This document shows positions 25,557 through 35,142 of a DNA stretch of 64,000 nucleotides, piece after piece; the first letter of the stretch is position 1, and each line of letters starts with the position of its first letter. The position numbers and the translations under genes are program-made. The notes beneath the pieces are model-generated. The model made no database searches, was not told the DNA's origin, and worked only from the letters and a program-made list of their open reading frames with translations. The DNA comes from Clostridiales bacterium (GTDB lineage Bacteria; Bacillota; Clostridia; TANB77; CAG-508), in the NCBI GenBank assembly GCA_003507395.1, contig DNVW01000013.1, positions 18,652 to 82,651 of the forward strand. The letters are read 5' to 3'.

Positions 25557-26948
25557 TTGAGTAATGTAAAAGAAAAAATATATGATTGGAAAAATAGATT
25601 AAAAGATAGACATATGCTGTCATTGGTTGTAACATTAATTGTAATTATTGTTGCTTTAGGCTTATACATTTATAAAAAACAAACAGAGTATAGACAAGCA
25701 TCAGAAAATCAATATAATATGGCGTTTTACGAATTGGTTGACTATGTGCAAAATGTTGAAACATATTTGGCAAAATCTTTAATTTCTAGTACTCCACAAC
25801 ATGGAGCAGAAACATTAACAAATGTGTGGAGAGAAGCAAATTTAGCACAAGTATATTTATCTAGATTGCCAATAGAAAGTGTAGAGTTAGAAAATACATC
25901 TAAATTTTTGAATCAAGTAAGTGATTATAGTTATTCTCTATCTAGGAAAAATATATATAATGAAAAATTGACTCAAGAAGATTTAGATAATTTAAAACAA
26001 TTACATGATTATAGTGTACAATTAGAGAATACGTTAAATCAATTATCAAATGATTTAAATGGTGGAAGAATAAGTTGGGGAGAATTAACTAAAAAAGGAA
26101 CAGTTGCATTTGCACAACAAGTAAGCAATATATCAAAGGATAGTTTTAGCAATTTAGAGGAAAATTTCCATGAATATTCGGGATTAATATATGATGGAGC
26201 ATTTTCAGAGCATATGACAAGTCAGAATAAAAAGGGTCTAACAGGAGAAAATATAGATGAGGAGACGGCAAAAAATAAGGCAAAACAATTTATAGGTGAG
26301 GACAAAATAAAAGAAATAACTTCAAATGGAAAATCTGAAAATACAGATATAATAGCATATGATTTTACAGTTAAATTAAAAAATGATAAGGAAAATAAGG
26401 CATATATTTCAATTTCAGAAAAGGGTGGACATGTGGTATTTATGAACTATAACAGAGAAGTAAAAGCTGAAACTATATCTCAGGAAAAGGCAGATGAGTT
26501 TGGCAAAAAATTCTTAGAAGAAAAAGGCTTCAAAAATATGGTAGAAACCTACTATTTAAAAGAAAGTGGAATTGTAACAATTAATTATGCTTATGAGCAA
26601 GACAAAGTAACAATATACCCAGATTTAGTAAAACTAAAAGTAGCTTTAGATAATGGAGAGATATTAGGAATAGAGACAAAAGGATATCTAAATTCTCATG
26701 AACAAAGAACAATAGGAGAAATAAAAATAAGTAAAGAAAAAGCAAAAGAAAATTTAAATCCTAAATTGCAAATAGAAAGCGAAAAATTAGCCATAATCCC
26801 TACAAAGTGGCAGACAGAGATATTGTGTTGGGAATTTAAAGGAAAAGTAGATAATACAGATTTTTTAGTATATATAAATGCATCTACAGGTAAAGAAGAG
26901 GATATATTAGTTATAGTCAATACACCAAATGGAACTTTAACACATTAA
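25557..26948 (+). CDS. ypeB: Germination protein YpeB
   Basis: A 463-residue protein needed for placing and stabilising SleB in the spore. A single N-terminal transmembrane helix (residues about 20-40) is followed by a helical domain (YNMAFYELVDYVQNVETYL) and C-terminal PepSY-like repeats (ETAKNKAKQFIG, QEKADEFGKKFL, SKEKAKENL). The start was set at TTG 25557, since AAAGGATG is well spaced before it; the ATG at 25548 sits on that ribosome site. Operon partner of sleB; expression in the forespore is expected from the family. Confidence 0.93.
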   Translation: MSNVKEKIYDWKNRLKDRHMLSLVVTLIVIIVALGLYIYKKQTEYRQASENQYNMAFYELVDYVQNVETYLAKSLISSTPQHGAETLTNVWREANLAQVYLSRLPIESVELENTSKFLNQVSDYSYSLSRKNIYNEKLTQEDLDNLKQLHDYSVQLENTLNQLSNDLNGGRISWGELTKKGTVAFAQQVSNISKDSFSNLEENFHEYSGLIYDGAFSEHMTSQNKKGLTGENIDEETAKNKAKQFIGEDKIKEITSNGKSENTDIIAYDFTVKLKNDKENKAYISISEKGGHVVFMNYNREVKAETISQEKADEFGKKFLEEKGFKNMVETYYLKESGIVTINYAYEQDKVTIYPDLVKLKVALDNGEILGIETKGYLNSHEQRTIGEIKISKEKAKENLNPKLQIESEKLAIIPTKWQTEILCWEFKGKVDNTDFLVYINASTGKEEDILVIVNTPNGTLTH

Positions 26949-27050
26949 TGACAAAAAATACGAAAATAATTTTAAAAGAAATGAACAAACTAATAATATA
27001 AAAAAATATAAATATATTTTTTTAGAAAAATCTGTTAGGAGGTAATAAAA

Positions 27051-27221
27051 ATGTCAAATAACAGAGCTATAATTTCAGATAAATTAAGAGAAGAAATAGC
27101 AAAAGAATTAGGAGTATATGATAAAGTAAAAGAAGATGGTGGATGGGGCAATGTATCTTCTAAAACCTGTGGAAGTATAGTAAAAAAAGCAATAGAAATA
27201 GCAAATAGAACAGCAGAATAA
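27051..27221 (+). CDS. Alpha/beta-type small acid-soluble spore protein
   Basis: A 56-residue DNA-binding spore protein. The segment KLREEIAKELGVYDKVKEDG, GGWGNVSSKTCGSIVKKAI, and IEIANR match the minor alpha/beta SASP group (SspF-like), including the GGWGN turn and the GSIVKKAIE helix. AGGAGGT lies 8 nt upstream. A hairpin terminator follows. A weak sigma-G-like -10, CAAACTA at 26986-26992, lies about 58 nt before the start. The protein should coat and protect DNA in spores. Confidence 0.93.
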   Translation: MSNNRAIISDKLREEIAKELGVYDKVKEDGGWGNVSSKTCGSIVKKAIEIANRTAE

Positions 27222-27233
27222 AATATTAAATTA

Positions 27234-27262
27234 GGCTGTCGATAAAATCGGCAGTCCTTCTT
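27234..27262 (+). terminator. Terminator of the SASP gene
   Basis: GGCTGTCGAT (27234-27243) pairs with ATCGGCAGTCC (27247-27257) with one G-T pair and one bulge, followed by TTCTTT. Confidence 0.75.
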
Positions 27263-27316
27263 TATGTTGCGTAGGAAAAATCAATAAATTTACTCTGTTC
27301 AGAAGAATGAAAACAG

Positions 27317-27345
27317 TTGCTAATTAAATAATTATAGCATATAAT
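27317..27345 (+). promoter_or_regulatory. Promoter of the murF-ddl-yqeK operon
   Basis: TTGCTA (27317-27322), 17-bp spacer, TATAAT (27340-27345), about 50 nt before murF. Confidence 0.8.
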
Positions 27346-27396
27346 ATCTACAATAAAATATAATTATTCAAGAAGAGAGGTTGAAAAATAATTATT

Positions 27397-28785
27397 ATGA
27401 TTAATATAACAGTAGGAGATATTGAAAAGGTAACAGAAGGAAAACTTATATATGGTGAAAGAGATATAATATGCGAAAACTTTTGTAGAGACAGCAGAGA
27501 AATAGAGCCGGGAGATACATATATTGGAATAAAAGGCGAAAGAGTAGATGGCAACACATTTTATGAAGAAGCATTAAAGAAGGGAGCAACATGCTTAATA
27601 TTAGAAAATGTAAACATACCTGATGAAGTATTAAAAAAATATTCTCATTTTGCAATTATAATAGTAGAAAACACAATAGAAGCACTACAAAAAATAGCAA
27701 ACTACAAGAGAAACTTATATAAAATACCAGTGATAGCTATAACAGGAAGTGTTGGTAAAACGAGCACAAAAGATATAGTAGCAGAAGTTGTATCTGAAAA
27801 ATATAAAGTATTAAAAACACAAGGAAACCTAAATAATCATATAGGATTACCATTAACTATTTTAAATTTAAGAGACCATGAAGCAATGGTTGTAGAATTA
27901 GGAATGAGCCACTTAGGAGAGATAAGTACGATTGCTAAAATAGCAAAGCCAACTATTGCAATAATAACAAATGTAGGAACAGCACATATAGGAAATTTGG
28001 GCTCAAGAGAAAATATATTAAAAGCTAAAATGGAAATATTAGATGGATTGCAAGAAGGAGGAACACTAATAATTAATAATGACAATGATTTATTACATAA
28101 ATGGAACTTAGAACATAGAGAAAATATAAATGTTATTACATATGGCATACAAAACGAGAGTGATGTAATGGCATACAATATTGCCCAAGACGAAGATGGA
28201 AGCAATTATAATACTAAAATCCAAGATAGAGAATATAATGTAAAAGTAAAAATAGGCGGAGAGCATTTTGTATATAATAGTTTGTGTGCAATTGCAGTTG
28301 GGCTAAAACTAGGAATTACAATGGAGAAAATATTAGAAGGAATATTAAACTTTAAGCTTACAGAAAAAAGAATGGAAATATCTACAAATAAAAAAGGAAT
28401 ATTAATAATTAATGATTGTTACAATGCAAATTATGATTCTATGAAAGCTGCAATAGAATATTTAGGAAAATTATCTAATAAAAGAAAAATAGCAGTTTTA
28501 GGTGATATGCTTGAACTTGGCTCTTACTCGAAAGAGTTACATGAAAAGGTAGGAGAAGAAGTAAATAAAAATAATATAGATATACTAATAACAGTTGGTA
28601 AAGAAGCAAAAAATATAAGCAAAATTGCCAAAAGAACGGTAAAAGAAGTATATACCTTTGAAAACAATGAGCAAGTAAAAGAGCTATTAGGAAGTCTTTT
28701 AAAAAAAGGAGACGCTGTACTTGTAAAAGCATCAAATGGAATGAAGTTTAGCGAAATTTGTGGGACAATTGGGGACAGTCCCTAA
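27397..28785 (+). CDS. murF: MurF, UDP-MurNAc-tripeptide:D-Ala-D-Ala ligase
   Basis: A 462-residue cytoplasmic Mur ligase that adds D-Ala-D-Ala to the peptidoglycan precursor. It has the N-terminal substrate domain (SREIEPGDTYIGIKG), the ATP site AITGSVGKTSTKD near residue 112, NLNNHIGLP, and the C-terminal NDCYNANYDSM and LGDMLELG motifs. The last residues GTIGDSP and the stop codon come from a GGGAC-type repeat, so the natural tail has been replaced. The ribosome site GAGAGG is about 16 nt upstream, farther than usual. The product of ddl, the next gene, is its substrate. Confidence 0.95.
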   Translation: MINITVGDIEKVTEGKLIYGERDIICENFCRDSREIEPGDTYIGIKGERVDGNTFYEEALKKGATCLILENVNIPDEVLKKYSHFAIIIVENTIEALQKIANYKRNLYKIPVIAITGSVGKTSTKDIVAEVVSEKYKVLKTQGNLNNHIGLPLTILNLRDHEAMVVELGMSHLGEISTIAKIAKPTIAIITNVGTAHIGNLGSRENILKAKMEILDGLQEGGTLIINNDNDLLHKWNLEHRENINVITYGIQNESDVMAYNIAQDEDGSNYNTKIQDREYNVKVKIGGEHFVYNSLCAIAVGLKLGITMEKILEGILNFKLTEKRMEISTNKKGILIINDCYNANYDSMKAAIEYLGKLSNKRKIAVLGDMLELGSYSKELHEKVGEEVNKNNIDILITVGKEAKNISKIAKRTVKEVYTFENNEQVKELLGSLLKKGDAVLVKASNGMKFSEICGTIGDSP

Positions 28786-28827
28786 TTGGGAAAACGGGAC
28801 AAATGGGGACAGTCCCTAATTGGGAAA
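28762..28827 (+). repeat. Two tandem copies of a GGGAC-type palindromic repeat
   Basis: GGGACAATTGGGGACAGTCC (28762) and GGGACAAATGGGGACAGTCC (28797), each followed by CTAATTGGGAAA, with a period near 34 nt. Copy 1 covers the murF stop codon (28783-28785). Copy 2 ends right at the ddl ribosome site. Confidence 0.9.
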
Positions 28828-28840
28828 GAAGGAGAGAGTA

Positions 28841-29890
28841 ATGAATTTAGGTGTTATAATGGGAGGAATGTCTACTGAACACAATGTTTCAATTGTTTCA
28901 GGAACATCTATAATAAAAAATTTGAATAAAGAAAAATATAATATTTTTCCAATATACATAGATTTAGAAGGAAGATGGTATAAGTATACAAGGCCATTAG
29001 AAGAAATAGAGGTATTACAAGTAGGTGAAGAACCAAAAGAATTAGAAAAGATAGATAATGAAATTGAATATTTAAGAAAGATGGATGTTGTATTTCCAGC
29101 ATTACATGGATTATATGGAGAAGATGGTACAATACAAGGCTTATTAGAATTACTTAAAATAAAATATGTTGGTTGTAAGGTTTTAGCTTCATCTGTTTCT
29201 ATGGATAAAGTATATACAAAAGTGCTTTTCGAAAAGGCAGGAATTCCGCAAGCAAATTATATTTATATAAAAGCTTGTAACAATACATACACATTTGTAG
29301 ATAAGCAGTTTAATGAACAAAAATTAGAGTTAGAAGAAATCAGCGAAAAGGTAGAAAAACAATTAGGATATCCTGTATTTGTTAAGCCTTCTAACTCTGG
29401 TTCATCTGTTGGAATAAATAAGGCAAAAAATAGCGAAGAATTAAAACAAGCTATTATGTATGCTGAAAAATATGATACTAAAATATTAATAGAAGAAGAG
29501 ATAAAAGGACGAGAAATAGAATGTGCTGTTTTAGAGGATGAGGAGGTAAAAGCTTCAACTGTTGGAGAAATACTTCCAGCAGACGAATTTTACACATTTG
29601 ATGCTAAATATAAGAATCAAGCATCAAGAACAGTAATTCCAGCAGAATTAGAACAAGACAAAATAGAAGAAACAAGAAATATGGCAATAAAAGCTTTTAA
29701 AGCTGTTGACGGAAGCGGATTAGCAAGAGTTGACTTTTTTATAAAAAAAGCAGATAACAAAGTATATATAAACGAAATAAACACAATGCCAGGCTTTACA
29801 CAAATAAGTATGTATCCAAAATTATGGGAAAAATGTGGAATACAATATTCAGATTTACTAGATAAGTTGATTGAAAGTGCAAAAAAATAA
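28841..29890 (+). CDS. ddl: D-alanine--D-alanine ligase
   Basis: A 349-residue ATP-grasp enzyme that joins two D-Ala. Motifs are MGGMSTEHNVSIVSG, PALHGLYGEDGTIQGLLE, VKPSNSGSSVG, SGLARVDFF and NEINTMPGFT. The start was set at 28841 with AAGGAG 9 nt upstream. In the omega-loop the sequence reads FYTFDAKY, which puts Phe253 at the place of Tyr216 in E. coli DdlB (FYDYEAKY). Phe there is known from D-Ala-D-Lac ligases of lactic acid bacteria. It follows murF, separated only by the repeat. Confidence 0.95.
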   Translation: MNLGVIMGGMSTEHNVSIVSGTSIIKNLNKEKYNIFPIYIDLEGRWYKYTRPLEEIEVLQVGEEPKELEKIDNEIEYLRKMDVVFPALHGLYGEDGTIQGLLELLKIKYVGCKVLASSVSMDKVYTKVLFEKAGIPQANYIYIKACNNTYTFVDKQFNEQKLELEEISEKVEKQLGYPVFVKPSNSGSSVGINKAKNSEELKQAIMYAEKYDTKILIEEEIKGREIECAVLEDEEVKASTVGEILPADEFYTFDAKYKNQASRTVIPAELEQDKIEETRNMAIKAFKAVDGSGLARVDFFIKKADNKVYINEINTMPGFTQISMYPKLWEKCGIQYSDLLDKLIESAKK

Positions 29891-29917
29891 AATATATTAA
29901 ATAGGAAAAGATGAAAA

Positions 29918-30493
29918 ATGGAATTATTAGAGGAGATAAATAACAGAATAAAAAACACATTATCAGAAAAAAGATATTTCCATTCTGTTTGTACAATGAA
30001 CAGAATGGAAATATTAGCTAAAATATATAATGTTGATGTAGAAAAGGCAAAGTTAGTAGGCATAATACATGATATAGCAAAAGAAATGACTGCAAAAGAG
30101 GCATTTGAATATGTGAAAAAGTATAATTTGAAAATTGATGAAATAGAAGAAAAGTGCCCAAGGTTATTACATGCAAAAATAGGTGCACATATTGCAAAAG
30201 TCGAATATAATTTTATAGATGAGATGTGTACTGCTATAGCAGTACATACAACAGCAAAAGCGAACATGAGTATAATGGACAAGATATTATTTATGGCAGA
30301 TTCAACAGGAGAGGACAGAAAATGGCCAGATGTGCCATATGTACGAGAATTAGCTGAAAAAGACATAGATGCTGCAATTTTATATATGTTAGATTTAAAT
30401 ATTAAAGATATGATAGATGCAAAAGAATTAATACATCCTGATAGTATATTAGCAAGAAATTTCTTGATAGAAAGTAAAAATACTTCTAGATGA
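29918..30493 (+). CDS. yqeK: YqeK-type HD-domain Ap4A hydrolase
   Basis: A 191-residue HD-family phosphohydrolase. Members cleave diadenosine tetraphosphate symmetrically to ADP. The metal ligands show as HSVCTMNRM, GIIHDIAKEM (the HD pair), HAKIGAHIA and AVHTTAKANM. The family name is firm; the physiological substrate is inferred from studied relatives. In many Firmicutes yqeK follows nadD and precedes rsfS, but here it follows ddl by 27 nt and no rsfS is present. Confidence 0.92.
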   Translation: MELLEEINNRIKNTLSEKRYFHSVCTMNRMEILAKIYNVDVEKAKLVGIIHDIAKEMTAKEAFEYVKKYNLKIDEIEEKCPRLLHAKIGAHIAKVEYNFIDEMCTAIAVHTTAKANMSIMDKILFMADSTGEDRKWPDVPYVRELAEKDIDAAILYMLDLNIKDMIDAKELIHPDSILARNFLIESKNTSR

Positions 30494-30579
30494 AGATAAT
30501 AAAATGAATTTTGCAATTGTGTTAGTATGTAAGGTATTTATGCAAAGTGGTGTATCCATAGGAAAATTGCTTAAAAAAC

Positions 30580-30608
30580 TTGAAAATGTAACAAAAATGT
30601 AATATAAT
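30580..30608 (+). promoter_or_regulatory. Promoter of the large surface protein gene
   Basis: TTGAAA (30580-30585), 17-bp spacer, TATAAT (30603-30608). It leaves a leader of about 150 nt before the start codon, in which no clear hairpin was seen. Confidence 0.8.
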
Positions 30609-30767
30609 TGTAATATATGAATTCGATATATGTATTTGCTATATCCGTAATAACTAGAATAAAGTTTAAGAAAATGATGGAAAAGTAGGCAAATACTGTT
30701 ATTGACTTACAATGGAAAAAAATATAAAATAAAAATATATAAATAGGTAAAAAAGGTGGTAAAAGGA

Positions 30768-33700
30768 ATGAAACTAAAAAGAAAAATTGTACTTATTATA
30801 TTATTAACATTTATATTTATACTTGTAGCAGGAACATTTAACACAATTAGTGCAAGAACCGAAAATAAATGGTTTGGTTTAGAGCTATATCGTGAATCTG
30901 GCAATGGGTATATAGTAAATGAAAAAAATGTATGGGAGATATGCTCGTATGGAACAGGAACAACACCATCAGCAGTAGCTGATCACAGCGAAACAATATA
31001 TTGTTTGAGAGCAGGAATAGGATTCGGAAGTGAAAACTGGGGTAACTCAGTTACAGAGAAAAAACTATATACTAGCTCTTTTGATATGAAACAAGAGAAA
31101 ATACCGGAAGAATACCTGACAGTATTACCAGAAGGCGAAAATTATAAAAAGATGCTATGGATATTAGATAATGCATATGTAGCACCAAAAACACAGCAGG
31201 AAGAACAGGCTGCAACTGAATATAAAAAGCAATTATTAGCTAAAGCAGGAATACCTGAAAGCGAAATTAAATTAACAGATGAAGATATAGATGCAGCACA
31301 ACAATTAGCAATATGGTATTTTACAAATCCTAATTCTGAATATCAAGTAGGAGATACATTTATATTCTATATACAAAATGAGGATGGAAGGTTTGCTTTA
31401 AATGGAAAAATTGGTGGAGAATATATTTTTGAAAATGGTCAAGAAAGACACCAACAAGCTAATAAATTAGTTAGATACCTTATAGATAATGCGAATGCAC
31501 AAGCAGCTTTGAGTCCTTCAATGAATAGTACAATAAAACCACTTGAAATAGAAAAAACAAATCCTACTGTAAATGTAGAAAATAATAAATATGTAATAGG
31601 ACCATATAAAATAAAACAAAATATTAATTGTGAGTATACATATGATGTTACTTTTACAGATGGAAATGGAAATGAAATAGAAAATTATACTATATTAGAT
31701 AGTAGCAATACTACACTATCAAATATAGAAGTAAATAAAGAATTTTATATCTCTGTACCAATGTCAACAAACGTAAATGAATTTAAAATGAAAATAAACT
31801 TTTCATATTTTGGAACAGATATAAGATATTGGGTTGTAACAAATGCTGTGGCATCAAATCAACCAATAGCTATAGTAGACAGAAAGAAAATAGAAGCAGA
31901 AGATGAGATAACAACAAGCTATACAAAACCACAATTTGACTTAGCTCTAAGAAAATTCATAACGAAAGTAAATGAAGTAGAACTAACAGGAGATGATAGC
32001 AGAATACCACAAGTGGATACAACACCATTAATAAGTGAAAGTTCTACTACAGCCATTTACAAACATGGTAAGAACCCAGTAATAGTAAAAACAGGAGACA
32101 TAGTAACATATACAATAAGAATATACAATGAAGGAAAAGCAGATGGATATGTAGCTATGGTAGAAGATGTTTTACCAGCGGGGTTAGCATTGGTGGCTAA
32201 TAGCCAAATAAACACAGATAATGGCTGGGAAGTGCTAAAAACTGGCGATGGAAAAACATATGTAGGAACAAATAAATTGGCAAATCAACTAATTTCAGCA
32301 TTTAATGGAGAAGAGTTAGATTATAAAGATTTAGAAATTGAATGTGAAGTAACAATGACAGCAGGAAATGAAAATATAGTATTAAAAAACATTGCAGAAA
32401 TAACATCTGATTCAAATATATATCAAGAAAAAGACAGAGACTCAGAACCAGGAAATGTAGATTTATCAACATATGGAACAACAAGTCAAGAAGATGATGA
32501 TGATTTTGAACAATTAGTAATTAAACCAATAGAGGTTAAACCAGAATTTGATTTAGCATTAAGAAAATTTATTATACAAATAAATGGTGTGGATTTAGAA
32601 ACATTAGGGTTGGAAAATAGAGAACCACAAGTAGACGTATCACCATTAATACATAATAGAAAAACTTTAAATACTACAGCAATATATAATCATCCTAAAA
32701 CATCAGTAAAAGTTAAAAAGGGTGATATAGTAACATATACAATAAGAGTATATAACGAAGGTGAAATGGCAGGATATGCGACAAAAGTTGAAGATATATT
32801 GCCAGCAGGTTTGAAATTAGCAGAAAATAGTACAATCAACGAAAAATATGGTTGGAAAGCAGTAAAACATGAATATATAGAAGGTGCAACTGTAGTACAT
32901 ACTACTTATTTACAAGATACAGAAATAGAAGCATTTAATGGAGAAGAATTAGATTATAAAGATTTAATTATTGAATGTGTAGTTACTGCGACACCAGGAA
33001 CAGAAGAAGAGATTGTTATAAGAAATGTGGCTGAAATAGCAGCTGATAATAATGCTCTAGATATGGAAGACAGAGATTCAGAACCAGGAAATTTAACAGT
33101 AGAAACATTTAACGAAGAAGAGCACGAAGATGATGAAGACTTTGAAAAATTAGTAATTGAACCGGTATTAAAAACGGAATTTGATTTAGCATTAAGAAAA
33201 TTTGTAACATCTGTGAATGGAGTAGAATTAAAAGATGAAAATGATAATTATTTAAGAGCACCTATTGTAGATATAACAAAATTATTAAATGGAACTGCTA
33301 AAACAGCGGTATATAACCACTCAAAAACTCCTGTAGCAGTTGATTTGGGAGATGAAGTTATATATACAATAAGAGTATATAACGAAGGTGAAGAAGATGG
33401 ATATGTTACAGAAATAACAGACCATATACCTAAACAACTAGAATTTATAATAGATGATGAGTTGAATGCAAGTTATGGATGGCAAGTAAGCAATGATGGC
33501 AGAACAGTTAAAACAGATATTACATCATTAAATACACAATACTCAGCTAATAGGGATCTTATATATGAAGATAGAAAACCAGGAAACGATAAAGTAAAAT
33601 TAGATAAACTTTCAACAAATGGAATTGATTACATAGATGTACAGATAAAATGCAAAGTAAAAGAAAATAGTGATATATACAAAAAAATTACAAATATAGC

Positions 33701-35102
33701 AGAAGTTACAGGATATGTAGATCTAAATGGAAATACTTCTTCAGATAGAGATTCAACAGCATATGTTGTTTTACCAACAGATGAGACATTGCCAAATTAT
33801 AAAGATGATGAAATAAATAATGGAGATGAATATATTCCAGGACAAGAAGATGATGACGATTTTGAAAAATTAGTATTACAAAGATTTGATTTAGCATTAA
33901 GGAAATTTATAACTGGAGTAAATGACGAGGAAGTAACAGAAAGAATACCAATATTTACTAAAAATGCTGATGGAACACATACATATGAGCATCCAAAAAC
34001 ACCTCTAGGAGTAGTAAATGGCGACTTGGTAACATATACATTAAGAATTTACAATGAGGGAAATCAAGCAGGATATGCAGAAACTGTAAAAGATGATATA
34101 CCAGAAGGATTAGAGTATTTACCAGAAAATGAATTAAATATAAGCTACAGATGGAAAATGTATAAAGAAGATGGAGAATTGGCAACGAATGTAGAAGAAG
34201 CTAAATACATAGAGACAGATTACTTATCAAAAGAGCAAGAAAAGACAGAAGGCGAAAACTTAATACAAGCATATAATCCATCTACAATGACACAACCTGA
34301 TTATAAAGATGTAAAAGTTGTATTTAAGGTAAAAGAGCCAAATACTTCAGACAGAATAATAATAAATACTGCAGAGATTTCTGATGATAGTGATGAATAT
34401 GGCAACCCTGTTGATGATGTCGATTCAACACCAAATAATAATAAACCAGAAGAAGATGACATAGATGTTGAAAAAATTAAAGTAAAATATTTTGATTTAG
34501 CTTTGAAGAAATGGGTAACTTCATCAATAACCATATATGATGGAAAAACTACAATTGTAAAAACTGGACACACAGGAGACGAAGATCCAGAACCAGTTGT
34601 TAAAGTAGATATTAAAGAAAGCAGATTAAAAGATACAATTGTAAAATTTACTTATAATATCAAAGTGACAAATGAAGGCGAAATAGCAGGTTATGTTAAA
34701 GAAATATCTGACTACATACCAGAAGGGCTAAAATTTGTTAAAGAAGATAATCCAGAGTGGGAAGAGGTAGATGGCAAAGTAGTAACAACACAACTAGAAA
34801 ATACATTACTACAACCAGGAGAAAGCGCAATAGTAGAAATAACCTTAACATGGATAAATGATAAAAACAACTTAGGCTTAAAAGTAAATGTTGCAGAAAT
34901 AAGCAAAGATTATAATGACAGCAATACACCAGATATAGATTCTACTCCAAACAACAAAGTGGAAGGAGAAGATGACCAAGACGATGCACCAGTAATCTTA
35001 TCATTACAAACAGGTGTAACTGGACAATATATAGTTTTAACAATGTCAATATTAATAATAATAGCAACTGGAGTAATATTAATTAAAAAATATGTAATAT
35101 AA
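30768..35102 (+). CDS. Large thioester-domain surface adhesin with five repeats
   Basis: A 1444-residue secreted protein: signal peptide (residues 1-31), then a thioester domain with the Cys in IYCLRAG (about residue 79) and the Gln in AAQQLAIWYF (about 179), the TQxA-type pair that forms an internal thioester in Gram-positive adhesins. Five repeats of about 200-235 residues follow, each starting FDLALRKF or FDLALKKW (near 389, 594, 804, 1039, 1241) and containing an N[IV]AEI strand and acidic D-x-DS linkers. The Lys and Asn of these motifs could form isopeptide bonds. The tail has SLQTG, a hydrophobic helix and KKYVI, like a non-standard sortase signal. The start was chosen for AAGGTGG 8 nt upstream. 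Confidence 0.88.
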   Translation: MKLKRKIVLIILLTFIFILVAGTFNTISARTENKWFGLELYRESGNGYIVNEKNVWEICSYGTGTTPSAVADHSETIYCLRAGIGFGSENWGNSVTEKKLYTSSFDMKQEKIPEEYLTVLPEGENYKKMLWILDNAYVAPKTQQEEQAATEYKKQLLAKAGIPESEIKLTDEDIDAAQQLAIWYFTNPNSEYQVGDTFIFYIQNEDGRFALNGKIGGEYIFENGQERHQQANKLVRYLIDNANAQAALSPSMNSTIKPLEIEKTNPTVNVENNKYVIGPYKIKQNINCEYTYDVTFTDGNGNEIENYTILDSSNTTLSNIEVNKEFYISVPMSTNVNEFKMKINFSYFGTDIRYWVVTNAVASNQPIAIVDRKKIEAEDEITTSYTKPQFDLALRKFITKVNEVELTGDDSRIPQVDTTPLISESSTTAIYKHGKNPVIVKTGDIVTYTIRIYNEGKADGYVAMVEDVLPAGLALVANSQINTDNGWEVLKTGDGKTYVGTNKLANQLISAFNGEELDYKDLEIECEVTMTAGNENIVLKNIAEITSDSNIYQEKDRDSEPGNVDLSTYGTTSQEDDDDFEQLVIKPIEVKPEFDLALRKFIIQINGVDLETLGLENREPQVDVSPLIHNRKTLNTTAIYNHPKTSVKVKKGDIVTYTIRVYNEGEMAGYATKVEDILPAGLKLAENSTINEKYGWKAVKHEYIEGATVVHTTYLQDTEIEAFNGEELDYKDLIIECVVTATPGTEEEIVIRNVAEIAADNNALDMEDRDSEPGNLTVETFNEEEHEDDEDFEKLVIEPVLKTEFDLALRKFVTSVNGVELKDENDNYLRAPIVDITKLLNGTAKTAVYNHSKTPVAVDLGDEVIYTIRVYNEGEEDGYVTEITDHIPKQLEFIIDDELNASYGWQVSNDGRTVKTDITSLNTQYSANRDLIYEDRKPGNDKVKLDKLSTNGIDYIDVQIKCKVKENSDIYKKITNIAEVTGYVDLNGNTSSDRDSTAYVVLPTDETLPNYKDDEINNGDEYIPGQEDDDDFEKLVLQRFDLALRKFITGVNDEEVTERIPIFTKNADGTHTYEHPKTPLGVVNGDLVTYTLRIYNEGNQAGYAETVKDDIPEGLEYLPENELNISYRWKMYKEDGELATNVEEAKYIETDYLSKEQEKTEGENLIQAYNPSTMTQPDYKDVKVVFKVKEPNTSDRIIINTAEISDDSDEYGNPVDDVDSTPNNNKPEEDDIDVEKIKVKYFDLALKKWVTSSITIYDGKTTIVKTGHTGDEDPEPVVKVDIKESRLKDTIVKFTYNIKVTNEGEIAGYVKEISDYIPEGLKFVKEDNPEWEEVDGKVVTTQLENTLLQPGESAIVEITLTWINDKNNLGLKVNVAEISKDYNDSNTPDIDSTPNNKVEGEDDQDDAPVILSLQTGVTGQYIVLTMSILIIIATGVILIKKYVI

Positions 35103-35113
35103 CATAACCAAAA

Positions 35114-35142
35114 AAGACAGAGATAACTTCTCTGTCTTCTTT
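35114..35142 (+). terminator. Terminator of the surface protein gene
   Basis: AAGACAGAG (35114-35122) pairs with CTCTGTCTT (35130-35138) around a 7-nt loop, followed by CTTT. Confidence 0.75.

Noticed and set aside
28820..28840. An upstream start for ddl
   Set aside because: It lies in the repeat's end and on the ribosome site; the family begins at the MNLGVIMGG start.
29617..30516. A long minus-strand open frame (299 codons) over ddl and yqeK
   Set aside because: It is antisense to two clear enzyme genes, has no ribosome site, and its composition is that of a shadow of AT-rich coding DNA.
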